DNA of 13,543 nucleotides. Origin: Cephalothrix spiralis. Taxonomy: Eukaryota; Nemertea; Palaeonemertea; Archinemertea; Cephalotrichidae. Of this stretch, positions 1 to 9,585 are shown piece by piece. The notes under the pieces are model-generated. The model made no database searches. It saw nothing but the letters and a program-made list of their open reading frames with translations, and had not been told where the DNA came from. The number at the start of each line of letters is the position of its first letter. The first letter of the stretch is position 1. The stretch is from contig JAUCNG010126653.1 of assembly GCA_032353305.1 (NCBI GenBank), positions 1 to 13,543 on the forward strand, in the 5' to 3' direction. The position numbers and the translations under genes were made by a program.

Positions 1-848
1 CTATCTGACGATTTGAAATTTAACATTTGTGTAATTAATTAGTTTTGCTAAACTAGCCTGTGATGTGTGAACATATGAACTGTATTATGTGCGACTATCT
101 CTATAATTCAGTCAATAAATTATATATATTGATGCTGGAGGCCACTTCAGCCATCGCAAGTATCTCAGGCCTTTTAAAGACAATAAAAAGAAATCTTAGC
201 CCTCTCAATGCTTTACCTGCTTGGACAATCTGGCAAGGACTTATCGATTTTGACTGAAACTCAGTTTCATACTATTGTGCTCAATTTTGGAAATAAACAT
301 AATATATATATAGCGGCCTTTAAGTGAAGTATTTCAAAAAGGATATTTAAATCATGCATGCTTTATTCAAGTTCAGAAAAAAATCAAACTCGTTGAACTT
401 GGGTATAATGAGCTATATAATGCACAAGTATTTTACTCACGCCAAATAAGAAGTTCGACATGTAAATGACCATGATGTTAAATGTAATAAATTTTGAAGT
501 ATAGGAAATACTAATTCTAAAAGCAGTTTTATTACCACCGTTAGCACTCCTAATGATGGATACTTTGTTATAACCTAACTTGGCTCTGTAATTTGTGTTG
601 CAAATTTAGAACATGGTTACGTATCATAAAAACAATGATGACTGTAACTACATTTTACAGTTACCATGAGGTACTAAACCCTGAGTGCTTAAAAGGAATA
701 TATTTTTAACTATATGAAATCACCCCTGTACTAGGTGTGGGGGTTTTATTTTGAATTTTTCTAAAATATCAGGATTGTAATTCATTTTCGAAAAGTATAA
801 GACTTATAACAACCCTTGTCAGGGGCACCCCAATTTTCACTGCATTTA
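1..848. other. Upstream intron / no gene seen
   Basis: AT-rich non-coding sequence upstream of the first visible exon. It is probably the 3' part of a phase-1 intron, because the exon at 1428 begins with the last two bases of a split codon. I looked for an upstream exon of the same gene (the region N-terminal to VWA_N) and saw none. A 65-codon open frame at 60-257 has no recognisable motif and no splice context, so I treat it as chance. Confidence 0.5.
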
Positions 849-1197
849 TGTACCGGTCAATGTTTATGCTGACCCCCCCCCTCCCCAGCCTTCGACGTTC
901 AAACGACGCCTTTTCGCCGTTTTTTTGCAAGTACCTTCGTCCAGCATTCGACATCCAATAAAGTAATCTTCGACACAGATTCACTAACATATCAGCCTAT
1001 ATACGTCAGCATTTTTGACGTAAAGTATATTGTAAGATACAGCTGGTTACCAGACGCTTCGACTCTAGTTTGATGCCAAAATTTTAGAGCTTCGGCACAA
1101 TTTCGACGTTTTTTTTAAAAGCGTTCGTCAGGCAATCGACGCCAGTTCACCGTCGAAGACTGGGGAGGGGGGGTCAGCATGAACATTGACCGGTGCA
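849..1197. mobile_element. MITE-like inverted-repeat element with C/G-run termini
   Basis: The two ends are imperfect inverted repeats. The left end reads TGTACCGGTCAATGTTTATG, then a pyrimidine run (nine C at 873-881, then TCCCC), then TTCGACG. The right end, read as reverse complement, gives TGCACCGGTCAATGTTCATG, a C run, and TTCGACGG. Similarity continues inward for roughly 80 bp through GACG- and poly-T-containing sequence. TTA lies just outside each end (846-848 and 1198-1200), which would fit a 3-bp TTA target duplication of PIF/Harbinger type. The outer edge is ambiguous, since CATTTA-like sequence also matches beyond it. No transposase is encoded; short minus-strand frames here are artefacts of the repeat. 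The interior is rich in TTCGAC/GTCGAA words. Confidence 0.75.
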
Positions 1198-1427
1198 TTA
1201 AATGATAGATGAATATGAAACAAATATTTATAGTACTGGTGTTGCAAATGCAATCAATGTCTTTTGTCATAAAGAATAGATTTTCTGAAGATTGACACAT
1301 TTTTTTATTATCAAAACATGTATTGAATTTGAAAACACATAAAAATAGCTTCTAAAAGCTAGTATATGGGTGAGCATCTTCTTTTAGAAATCATATTCAT
1401 TTTTATTATGATTTATTTTCATTGTAG

Positions 1428-1611
1428 ATAACTTCTTTCAAAGTAAAATAAATGCCGTTGAGAGAATAGCTACAGAATCTACTAAAGCTTATGAGAAATG
1501 GAAAAAGACAGGTCCTAAGAAGTTTGAAAACATTCTCTCCCTCCCTCCATCAGTATACCTAGATTCTGACATTGAAAGTACTCTTCCTCTTGAAAAGTTT
1601 ATTTACAGTCC
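1428..1611 (+). CDS. Exon A of alpha-2/delta- or CACHD1-like VWA protein (partial gene)
   Basis: Internal exon, 184 nt. The acceptor ends in TTCATTGTAG and the donor is GTAAGT at 1612. It opens with two bases completing a split codon (upstream intron phase 1), gives 60 full codons, and ends with two bases of the next codon (phase 2). The product starts NFFQSKINAVERIATES and ends LPLEKFIYS. The basic and acidic helical stretch (INAVERIA...KAYEKWKK) resembles the helix preceding and entering the VWA_N region of alpha-2/delta subunits, where a YF-x-K-x-x-AV pattern is usual. The other two frames are closed by stops. On its own this exon would be weak evidence. Its exact phase match to the following exons, which carry diagnostic motifs, makes it secure. 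The signal peptide and N-terminus must lie upstream of the window. Confidence 0.88.
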
Positions 1612-1803
1612 GTAAGTATGCACTGCATTATCCATTTTAGAATGAATACAAAATTAGAAGAAAATAAATTGTTTCTATGTAATAATCTAGGGATGCATTC
1701 TTTATACTTGGGATTCTTGGTGTAAGCTAAAAATAATCTATTTTTCATGGGAAGATAATTCAGAATGAATTTTTACTAATAATTGTGTTAAAATTTGTTT
1801 CAG
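1612..1803 (+). other. Intron 1 (192 bp, phase 2)
   Basis: Short spliceosomal intron from GTAAGT to TTTGTTTCAG. It splits a CC|G proline codon between exons A and B. It is AT-rich, and no repeat was noticed. Confidence 0.88.
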
Positions 1804-1956
1804 GACATTCAAGACATCTGTACTTTGGAATTCTAGTGTTGTTAAGATCCCTGATGATGTTCCTCGTGATTCAGATAATGTTATAAAGGATGTAGATTGG
1901 AGTGCTCACCTTAATGATGTCTTCAAAATGAATTATGCTGTAGATGCTGACCTAAG
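1804..1956 (+). CDS. Exon B of alpha-2/delta- or CACHD1-like VWA protein (VWA_N region)
   Basis: Internal exon, 153 nt, symmetrical phase 2-2. Acceptor TTTCAG, donor GTGAGG at 1957. It supplies one base of a split Pro codon, 50 full codons and AG of a split Arg. The product contains VLWNSSVVKIPDDVPRDS, then DVDWSAHLNDVFKMN and DADL. In alpha-2/delta proteins the VWA_N segment has the order: VPTD-like loop, then a W-x-x-x-L-x-x-VF-x-x-N helix, then D-x-x-L/R-WQ-x-FGS. The same order is present here and runs straight into exon C. NSS at residues 70-72 of the visible 254-residue fragment is a potential N-glycosylation sequon, which fits an extracellular protein. The order of motifs leaves no room for a missing exon between B and C. 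Confidence 0.92.
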
Positions 1957-3553
1957 GTGAGGAAAAAAAGCTGTTATGATCGTTTTAGCCAGGGCACTTA
2001 ACATGCTGTGTTTTTATATAAATGGGAATACGAAAATTTACAAATTATCCAGATATTGTGATAATTAGAAATATTGGATTTTAGACACACTAGATGCTTT
2101 TAGTAGCACAATAGCTAAGATCAACCTCGGATATGATTAGATTTTATCTGGATTAACTGCAGCAAATTGTAGTGGATTTTATTCTGATAATGAATTAATC
2201 CATTATGATTTTATTTTTATTCGTTATAAAAATGGGTATGGAATACCAGACCAGTATAATTAAGGAAATGTTCATATCACAGGCTGGTGGTTACAATTTA
2301 ATGTAATGCTATTACTTAAATAGATTGAGTAAGTTTCGATATAACCTCTGATGATAAATTTAAGGGAAAGTAGTACAACCTTAATGATGGAACTTATGCT
2401 GTGCATTATCTATTATTCTTGTTCCGTTTCGAAACATTTTAAAATTCTATTATTGATATATATTTGTAAAACAAATTTTGCACCTGCTGGGTTTCATCAT
2501 TGAATTTTTGATAAACGATGAATGAAAGATATGAAGTTTGTATTAACCTCACAAGTAACGTTTATATTAACCTCAATAGTAAATGTAGAATAGTTTGACA
2601 GACGATTTTATCAAAATTTTGCAATTTCACTCATGATTATCCTTTTTACTTTACTCTTAACCAAGCACTTGCTAAATTAGTTGCACACTACTTTAAAAAG
2701 TTCATTGCTAATTTGCCTTAAGTCTTGGCAGAAACCTTAGATTTATTTAAAAAAAGGCTAATTAGAAAAATAGTTTTATCTTTTCAAATATAACATTGGT
2801 TCACATTCTAAGGCTTAATTTCGAAATATCGATCAAGGCCCTAGAAAATCAGGAAACCTTCCTGGAAAATTAGAAACATTCCAGGTAGTCTATAATTGGC
2901 AGCGCGACCGTTTAAATATTCTTGTTATGACCATACAATGGAATACCTAGAAAAATACTTCCACAGGAGCGTACGAACTCTGTCGTAGTAAAAATGAAAA
3001 ATATGTTATAATTCTTCCTTGCTAAATTCCTTTCTTGCTTGCTAATTAGTAAACATTCCTTTGATCCATCAGAATGTCTTGTTGTCTTCACAATCTATCA
3101 TTTGTTTGTGCTTGTGAAGTTCGTATCATATTGTGCTCTACCAAGTCTTATCCTGATGTTATCTTTTCTCGTGTTGTTTTTAGTTTTGATCTCATCACTC
3201 TGCAATTTTTTTCTTCAAAGATTAGTTTGCTATTTTTCTTTGTTTGCTTTGAATTAGATCCCATGTGTGTTCTAAGGACAGTCTATATAATAGGTACGCG
3301 GGGTATTATCACAAATTAGAAAAATTGACCAAGAACCAATTCAGATTAAAATATCTGTTTCACATTTTGTTTTTTTAGGAAAATTAGTAAAATATGCGTT
3401 TGACACATGACACTCAAGCTTCTTAATCTAGTCACTTTACTAATCATTCCAAACAAGTTGTACATGCATTACCGAAACTAACTTAATACCTAACTCCATA
3501 TAATGATCTATAATAACCAACTACTAACTAGAGTAGGGGTCTCAGAGATTTGA
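1957..3553 (+). other. Large intron 2, first part; no gene seen
   Basis: This is the start of a 7,064-bp phase-2 intron (1957-9020, GTGAGG to CTTTAG). It is AT-rich throughout. Two small overlapping open frames at 3039-3319 are pyrimidine-rich, hydrophobic by composition, and show no domain. A short imperfect direct repeat (TATTAACCTCA twice, near 2541-2575) is the only local structure noticed. I see no exon, RNA gene or clear transposon end in this stretch. Confidence 0.6.
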
Positions 3554-3853
3554 CAGGGTGACCACATGTCTGGAAAACCTGGAAATGTCATGGAATTTCA
3601 AAATTGGCCCAAATTGTCATGGAAATGTCATGGAAAATTGAAAAAACCTGGAAATGTCATGGAATTTTGAAAAATAAATGTCGTCTGGGTAAATTCTTTT
3701 GTCGTGCTGGGATATTTGGCAGTTGAAAATGATGTCGCGCCTGACTGTTTTTCAGACTTTTTCAAGTTGTCGCGACTGAAATTTCTGGATATGTCAGGGA
3801 AAAGTCATGGAAATGTCATGGAATTTTGTTTTCCGAAAGTTGTGGTCACCCTG
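3554..3853. mobile_element. hAT-like MITE (CAGGGTGACCAC termini)
   Basis: This 300-bp element is bounded by perfect 12-bp inverted repeats, CAGGGTGACCAC at 3554-3565 and GTGGTCACCCTG at 3842-3853. The CAGGG start is characteristic of hAT-superfamily transposons. Inside, GGAAATGTCATGGAATTT recurs as direct copies at 3581, 3650 and 3809, with a partial copy at 3621. TTTGA lies directly outside both ends (3549-3553 and 3854-3858), a possible 5-bp target duplication. The classical 8-bp hAT duplication is not seen. No transposase is encoded. The 71-codon frame at 3704 runs out of the element and is not a gene. Confidence 0.8.
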
Positions 3854-4241
3854 TTTGAGTTTCTTAGGGCTTCAAATATTAGCTCAATTTCCCATTTACG
3901 TTATGATATGCATTTTTAATGTATTCGAATTCCATATTTTAAAATTATAACTGAATCGTATTCTAAAACAGCAGAAACAGCTAATTTGAGATTTATTTTC
4001 TTGCTCATTTATTAAGTCATATAATCTCTTAGAATCAAAATGTATCGTCATCAGTGAGTTGTTTTATATTTCTTGTTTGTTTTTGAAAAGTTAAATGTCA
4101 ATTGAAATTGTATTTTGGTTCCAAAGTAATACAATTTTGATTAAAAGTACATTTATTCTGAACAGGATGCAGATTCGCTTCGCTTCATTAAATCACAGTA
4201 GCAATAAAATTAGCCTCTAAAAGAAATTAAAGAAATTAAAA
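3854..4241 (+). other. Intron 2 interval, nothing recognised
   Basis: AT-rich intronic sequence between two MITE-like elements. I see no coding potential, RNA gene or notable repeat. Confidence 0.5.
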
Positions 4242-4422
4242 CGGCCGAAGTCATTTGGGATGTAACGTAGTAGATCCCGTATTTCAGCCTAGGGCCACTT
4301 TTCAAAATTTATTTTATTTTGTGCACCAAAAAATAAAAAAAATATTAGCTAGAAAAATGCGTAGAAAATTCCAGAGGCGGCACCACGAGGCTACTACGTT
4401 ACCCTTCAACTGACTTTGGCCG
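4242..4422. mobile_element. 181-bp inverted-repeat (MITE-like) element
   Basis: The left end starts CGGCCGAAGTCATTTGGGAT and continues into GTAACGTAGTAG. The right end, as reverse complement, starts CGGCCAAAGTCAGTTGAAGG and continues into GTAACGTAGTAG. This gives terminal inverted repeats of about 32 bp with few mismatches. The interior is AT-rich with A runs near 4328-4342. No clear target-site duplication is visible; both flanks are A/T-rich (TTAAA on the left, AACTAATTA on the right). It is too short to encode a protein. The superfamily is not assigned. Confidence 0.7.
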
Positions 4423-5094
4423 AACTAATTATCCACAAGTTTTCAAAAAAATGTATTGACACTGAAGAAAGATATTAAGATCACGATTATTAAATGCGAA
4501 AACAATCTGCAACCTGTCTTTACATTCTGATTACTAATATGTATGAAGATAATCTGTTTACTGAATACCATGTAGCAATAATTTAGATGGAAAAGAAGCT
4601 GTATATATATATATCATATTATATTGTGGTGCTTCAGTCATTTGAATTATTAGGCTTATTTAATATTTTATTGATTTGCATTTTAACTCTCATTTTTATT
4701 TCTATCGTCGAGTTATAGTTATTTAAATGACATAGTTTACTCATATTATCTAGTCAGTTAGTATATTTTGCATTTATGTCACAATGTTGTGGCCAGTTTA
4801 ATAGAAAAGAGTTTATTTATATTATATTTCATGTTTTAATATTCTAGGTAAGAGTGTTTTCTGAATAAAATCACAAGTTAATAATATATCTCATTATCCA
4901 ATTGATTTTTTATGAAGACCAAAATTCAAACTGATTTGCTCGGTTTCAGTATTGTTTTTGTATGTTCATACTAACATCAAAGGAGTTGGATTTTATGGTA
5001 TGGTCGTCATAGACGCATGTGTCGATCCTATTTAATAAAGGAGGTCCTATATATTTGTCCTATGAGATGAAATTCTTTTAGAAAATTTCCTATA
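4423..5094 (+). other. Intron 2 interval; short (TA)n run
   Basis: AT-rich intronic sequence. A short TATATATATATAT stretch lies near 4602-4613. No exon, RNA gene or transposon end was recognised. Confidence 0.5.
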
Positions 5095-5610
5095 CAGTAT
5101 GTCCCAATAATATGGAAAAAAGCCAGACGACGTCATATTGTGACTTAATTATGAATATATAAATAGTTGCAAAAAATAAGTATTCGAGAACATGGTCTTC
5201 TCTGCCGAATAAAACAGATTTGATACAGAGATGTTCATAACTAAGGCTATGATGATTCTCCCGAATAACCTCTAGTTCCGTATCCCATACTTATGCTAAA
5301 TTCAAACACTCTAAAATTAATCTGGAATATTTTCAATAAATTTAATTAGAAATTTAAAAAAATGGAAAAGTCCTAAAGAGTCACATTTTTGAGAACATAA
5401 TTTTTGAGAAAAGGATGTTCATTTGGAGAATTTAACTTTTTGGTCCCTGGGGAAAATGTAGCTAAGTTTTTGTTCTAAGACAAGATTTGCAACAAATTTA
5501 TTTTATTTGAAAGAGAAGACCATGATCTCTCTAGTGATCACTATAGCAGCGAATTAAGTCATAATATGACGTCATCTGACTGTTTTCCATAACATGTTTG
5601 GAACACCCTG
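5095..5610. mobile_element. Mariner/Tc1-type non-autonomous element, copy 1
   Basis: Long imperfect terminal inverted repeats. The left end is CAGTATGTCCCAATAATATGG and onward, through ACGTCATATTGTGACTTAAT and AGAACATGGTCTTCTC. The right end, as reverse complement, reads CAGGGTGTTCCAAACATG, ATGACGTCATATTATGACTT and later ATCATGGTCTTCTC. The CAGxxTGTxCC start after TA (5093-5094) is typical of Tc1/mariner termini. On the right the flank is AA rather than TA, so the target site has probably decayed. No transposase frame survives. The left arm also matches the element at 8451-8820 read in reverse complement (AGAACATGGTCTT, TGATTCTCCCGAA), so the two form one family. Confidence 0.75.
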
Positions 5611-6087
5611 AACAACATTACCCTCCTCAGTGCAGTGGTTGCTTCTAAGCATGATGCGAGTCACAACACATTAAGATAATCTGTTTTAATATTGAAATTA
5701 ACCCTGAATCCCAAATCTATAAATCATGAAATTGACCTAAAATTTTTATCAAAAATTCTATTTTTTCTCTCTCATAAGAAATCTTATTTGCTATAAAGTA
5801 AAGTCAAAGCAGTCAGTTGACACCATGTTTGACATCTTCGGCTCCCTGTCACCGTACCTTTATTAAATGAAAGTAAATTAATGTGCCAGATACTGAACTG
5901 ATCATTAACTGATCTCAAGAAAGTGACTTGTTACAACCACATTCATTGATTGTAAATCCATATTGGCTTTGTATATGGAAGAGACTCTGCCTGCATATCA
6001 TGTTTCTCGAAATCAAAGGTGTTGTTCATAAATTTTGTTTAGAAAGCTGTCATGAGTAGTATGTAAACTGAAATTTCTGCGTTAATC

Positions 6088-6114
6088 GCCGCCATCTTGG
6101 ATTTAATGACGTCA
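6088..6114. promoter_or_regulatory. Possible YY1-like and CRE-like sites
   Basis: GCCGCCATCTTGG at 6088-6100 matches the well-known YY1 recognition core on the minus strand (CCAAGATGGCGGC). Seven bases on is a perfect cyclic-AMP response element palindrome, TGACGTCA, at 6107-6114. Their closeness is the only reason to list them. Nothing else (TATA box, CpG-rich block, first exon) suggests a promoter here, and such words also occur in dispersed repeats. Confidence 0.25.
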
Positions 6115-6960
6115 AGTTTACTGTCATGAGTGTCAAATTTTGAGTTACATTTTTTTTGATAGAATTTTACGTTTTCTTTTGAACTTGGCCCCTTTTGACT
6201 TTTAACTGACTTAGCAAACTTATCATGGTCTAATATGAGTGATAGATATCAGTATTCATTTCATAAGCGTCATTATCATATTTGTCATTGTCTTAAAATC
6301 ATATTTTTTTCCTTTTCATCAGTTGCTAGAGGCTGCATCTCATCATCGGATATTTTTAACTTTCCCGTAGTACTTTCGTATAAATCACATACCTTAACTA
6401 GGCAAGAATTCCGCCCTCTGATTTTGAAAATATGTAATTGTCAATTGAGTGCCAAAATTGTACATAATGTTTACTTGGCATCTTATTTTACTATCCCACC
6501 ATTATTTCTTTTCATCTTCTCGGATACATCTACATACACACATCCGACTTAGAACATAAAAGTGTACTGCTAAGTAACTATTTTGCTAACTTAGGACATT
6601 CTTTGAGGAATTATATTTTTGAAATCCAAAAAGGGGAAATCTAGGCTTGTTGTGGTATTTGCCTTCTGTTATACTTTTAACACTAGTTTTTTTAATATGA
6701 TTATTTTATTGGTGGTAAATACTAGGTCATTTGAATGTTCAATGTTGCCTCATTTTCGTTTCATTTCCTATTGTTTAAAAACTCGGCTTGCCTCTTTATA
6801 ATTGGCTTGCTTTTAGCTTATCTTTGATTCGGCCTTAACAATTTTGTTTCTTTGGACCCAGGAAATATTCTGTTCTTGAGGGTTAAGTTCACTTCTATTC
6901 ATAATAATTTCTTGCAGTCGTAGTGCACATGCAGTGCTCAAATTTAGGGATGAAACACTT

Positions 6961-7013
6961 GTGTATTTCAATATAAACCTCGGCTGCACCTCGATTTATA
7001 TAGAAATACATTG
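6961..7013. repeat. Imperfect palindrome / hairpin
   Basis: GTATTTCAATATAAA (6963-6977) is complementary to TTTATATAGAAATAC (6995-7009) with one mismatch. CCTCGG and CACCTCG lie in the loop. It may be part of a dispersed repeat, but no flanking duplication was found. Confidence 0.5.
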
Positions 7014-7751
7014 TGTTACACATACCCATGTGATATACACTATGTATGTACATGTATGACAAGAGTGATCTACGTATGTTACAAAAAAGTCAATTTATAC
7101 AGGGCTGTGTCCGATATTTCATATGGATTTACAGATATTCTGTTTATAGATTCATGTCTTTTTAGCATACAATCGATGTGTAGGAAATTTATGCCATTTA
7201 ACTAGGGTCTGCTACGGTGGTAAACGTTTACGTTGTATTTTTGAATCATCCTATTTTCTAGAAATATGGATACTGATTTTCCTATTTTAGAAAAATTCTA
7301 ACTTAATGGATTTTAAAATTGCAGTCTTTCCAGGTCTCTCCTATATTTTAGAAAATTTTTAGTTTAACAAAACGTAATTGCATAAGCAGATACAGTTGGA
7401 ACTATTTTGTCTCTCTTCGATCGGCTGTTTAAAATTTTTACGTTTTTGAGCAAAGGAAATTATTTTAAAATAATAAGCAAGCATGTCCTATATTATCTAC
7501 CTTTTTATCGAAATTTTCCAATATTTGTGTTGGACCACTGTAGCATTTCTCACATAGCTGTTCCTCATTCATGCTATTTTGTTAAGTCTTATATAAGAAA
7601 AAAGATGTTATAGCAAAACAGATTTTTACCAGGCATCGGGATCTGGTAGACTATGAAGAAACTCCCAACCCCATTTCTAATTATCTATATCTTACCATAA
7701 TCGTTTTAGAAGCATATTCCTATTCCTCCCCTGCTCGGCCTTTTAAGTCTA

Positions 7752-8122
7752 CACATGTTTATATAACTTTTGGTGTGGAACCTTCAGACCCCAGTTTTCG
7801 CCCCAACCCAGCGAAAATTTCGGAAGTACTCACCTAAACCCCATCAACCCTTATATTTTCGGAAAGCTTGTGGAAATTCTAGTTTCAAGTTTTTCCAATA
7901 TTTTCATCGGCATGGTCCAATAATAATATACCATTTTCGATTGGGTTTGACGAATTTTAGGAGCCCAGGTCAAATATGGATTTTTTATAGAAAATATAAA
8001 CTTGAACCTAGAATTTTCACAAGCTTTCCGAAAATATAAGGGTTGATGGGGTGTAGATTTTCGCGGGGGGGGGGGGGAACTAGGGTCTGATGGTTCCACA
8101 CCAAAAGTTCTATAAACATGTG
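7752..8122. mobile_element. TA-flanked long-TIR MITE, family 1 copy 1
   Basis: This 371-bp foldback element is flanked by TA on each side (7750-7751 and 8123-8124). The left end starts CACATGTTTATATAACTTTT, then GGTGTGGAACC and TCAGACCC. The right end, as reverse complement, starts CACATGTTTATAGAACTTTT and continues the same way. The inverted repeats extend about 140 bp per arm, including AGCTTGTGGAAATTCTAG and its partner. A unique centre contains ACCATTTTCGATTGGGTTTGA. Thirteen consecutive G lie in the right arm (8065-8077). TA flanks suggest Tc1/mariner-type mobilisation. No transposase is present. Overlapping short frames on both strands are consequences of the inverted repeats, not genes. 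A second copy lies at 10699-11185. Confidence 0.85.
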
Positions 8123-8450
8123 TATAATAGTTTCATACCTATTCTTCAATAAAACAACTGATCCTGGTAGCAATGATGGATTGGTAGGAAAAGGGCATCT
8201 TCATGTAATGTTAGATTATATGTTCGGCTTAAATGTTATAGTCTACATTTGTTAATATAGCCTTAGTAATACATGTTTTTTTCTATGTATTGAATTATCT
8301 CCATTTTCTACTTACTCGCGTCATGGAAATTTAATGACTATTCGATGTAAATTGAGAGAAAGAAAAAATATATTTATCTTATTATAAAACAGATTGCTGC
8401 TTTAAAAGCTTTGCTTCCTAACAATAATGGACTAAAAATTATGAAACCTA
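8123..8450 (+). other. Intron 2 interval, nothing recognised
   Basis: AT-rich spacer between two MITEs, with no feature seen. Confidence 0.5.
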
Positions 8451-8820
8451 TACTGTGTATCCCAATTAAATGTAAAACGTTACTTATTGCGAATGATCCT
8501 GAGAAAGAACATGGTCCCGATAAAAAGAGTTTGGCTCAAATCTGTTTTTGAATAAGGAATCTACATTAATTTTCCCAAAGGTCATAGGAATTCAATCTAC
8601 CAACATTTATCAATCGCTATATTATAATGGAATTTAGGCTGGGGAAAATGAATTCAAATGGCTTTCGGGAGAATCATTTTGGCTCCCTTGTTTATGAACG
8701 GATTTGCTCCAAATCCTTTTTTTAAGAAGAAAAGACCATGTTCTCCAGCGCGATCCCTCGCAATCATTAAAAATATTTTATAATCATTAAGTCACTTCAT
8801 TTTATTTGGGATACACTGTA
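8451..8820. mobile_element. Mariner/Tc1-type non-autonomous element, copy 2
   Basis: About 370 bp with terminal inverted repeats. The left end is TACTGTGTATCCCAATTAAA. The right end, as reverse complement, is TACAGTGTATCCCAAATAAA. TA lies immediately outside both ends (8449-8450 and 8821-8822). Subterminal AGAACATGGTCCC on the left pairs with AGACCATGTTCTC on the right. Read in reverse complement, the right arm matches the left arm of the element at 5095-5610 over a long stretch (GTGACTTAATxATxA, GAACATGGTCTT, GTTCATAA, TGATTCTCCCGAA). The two copies therefore lie in opposite orientation in one intron. No protein is encoded. Confidence 0.8.
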
Positions 8821-9020
8821 TATTTTGCATAGTTTCAAACAATTTTCAATGATATATTTGGTTATGATAGCAATTCACCTTCAAACTGATAGGTTAGGTA
8901 GTTAATTAGTTAACACGCAAACATTTTCATCAACTTATGCCTTGCACCCTTTCTGAGGTATTTTTTAATTGAAATTCAACTTGGAGTTCCTAGGACATAG
9001 GCTTGTTTTTTCGTCTTTAG

Positions 9021-9209
9021 GTGGCAGTACTTTGGCTCGAAGTATGGGGTCTATCGTCTTTACCCAGGTCGGGAATGGCCAATGAATTTTATTGGGTTTA
9101 AAACGGATTTCGATCCCCGCATCAGGCAGTGGTACAGCGGCGCAACGTCAGGACCAAAAAATGTTGTCATCGTTTTGGATATAAGCACTTCAATGACTAA
9201 AGGAGAGCG
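9021..9209 (+). CDS. Exon C of alpha-2/delta- or CACHD1-like VWA protein (VWA_N end and MIDAS)
   Basis: Internal exon, 189 nt, symmetrical phase 2-2. Acceptor TTTTTCGTCTTTAG, donor GTGAGT at 9210. It is the most diagnostic exon. It completes Arg112, then encodes WQYFGS (113-118), GVYRLYPG (121-128), DPRIRQWY (143-150) and GATSGPKNVVIVLDISTSMT. The W-Q-x-F-G-S, R-x-Y-P and DPR-x-R-x-WY motifs mark the VWA_N region of alpha-2/delta subunits and CACHD1-like proteins. VVIVLDISTS is beta-strand 1 of a VWA domain with an intact DxSxS MIDAS (Asp165, Ser167, Ser169), the metal site needed for VWA ligand binding. An intact MIDAS is usual in alpha-2/delta proteins, whereas vertebrate CACHD1 has a degenerate one. 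I therefore lean to an alpha-2/delta-type or invertebrate VWFA-cache protein without deciding between them. The exon is less AT-rich than its surroundings. Confidence 0.95.
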
Positions 9210-9525
9210 GTGAGTACATTTTAATTTTTTCGGGGCCTAGGGGCCAACCTTAATTTGGATACAGGTTCATGCGGGAAGTTTTGAGGGGTCTCTACGGATT
9301 TTAATAGGTAAAAAAGATACCCACTAACCCTAAAATCGTTGTTTTGCCCCAATCCAACCCTCATTTGCAAATGTTGTCCGCTTCACACATTTTTTCACCA
9401 AATTTTGACCAAACCCTAGTTTTAGATTTCTTATTTGCGTCTAATTTTTAAAAAAATAACCAGGTAATTGATTTTGGTCTTCCAACTTAGAAGACATACC
9501 CCCACCGGTGCCCTGGACCCCACTT

Positions 9526-9585
9526 CGCATGGCGTCCGGGGCTATCGCAGAGAGCTTTGCCCACCTGGCGATAGCCCCTCATGCG
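9526..9585. repeat. GC-rich inverted repeat / hairpin
   Basis: GGGGCTATCGC (9538-9548) and GCGATAGCCCC (9568-9578) form a perfect 11-bp stem with a 19-nt loop. An outer CGCATG (9526-9531) / CATGCG (9580-9585) pair extends it across unequal bulges. The surrounding block, about 9500-9595, is strikingly GC-rich in an AT-rich intron. CAACTTAGAA occurs on both sides (9483 and 9594), which might be a remnant duplication of an inserted repeat. Confidence 0.6.

Larger units (their letters stand above)
5611..7751 (+). other. Intron 2 interval without recognised exon
   Basis: About 2.1 kb of AT-rich intronic sequence. Open frames at 6235-6552 (105 codons), 6619-6801, 7011-7205 and 7407-7613 lack motifs and have composition expected of AT-rich non-coding DNA, so I do not call them. 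Within it are a YY1-like plus CRE-like pair (6088-6114) and an imperfect palindrome (6961-7013), both listed separately. A loose direct repeat of TCCTATTTTAGAAA-like sequence occurs around 7248-7360. Confidence 0.55.

Noticed and set aside
60-257. 65-codon plus-strand open frame
   Set aside because: No motif and no splice context; expected by chance at this length.
721-750. CACCCC...GGGGGT near-palindrome
   Set aside because: Too short and imperfect to call a feature.
3039-3319. Two overlapping hydrophobic-looking plus frames
   Set aside because: The hydrophobicity comes from T-rich sequence; the overlapping alternative frames are equally open, so there is no coding bias.
6235-6552. 105-codon plus frame in the large intron
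   Set aside because: One of the longest in the window but with no domain, no splice support, and a composition typical of AT-rich introns.
7770-8173. Open frames on both strands
   Set aside because: They lie in the inverted repeats of the MITE at 7752-8122; similar peptides on opposite strands reflect the TIRs.
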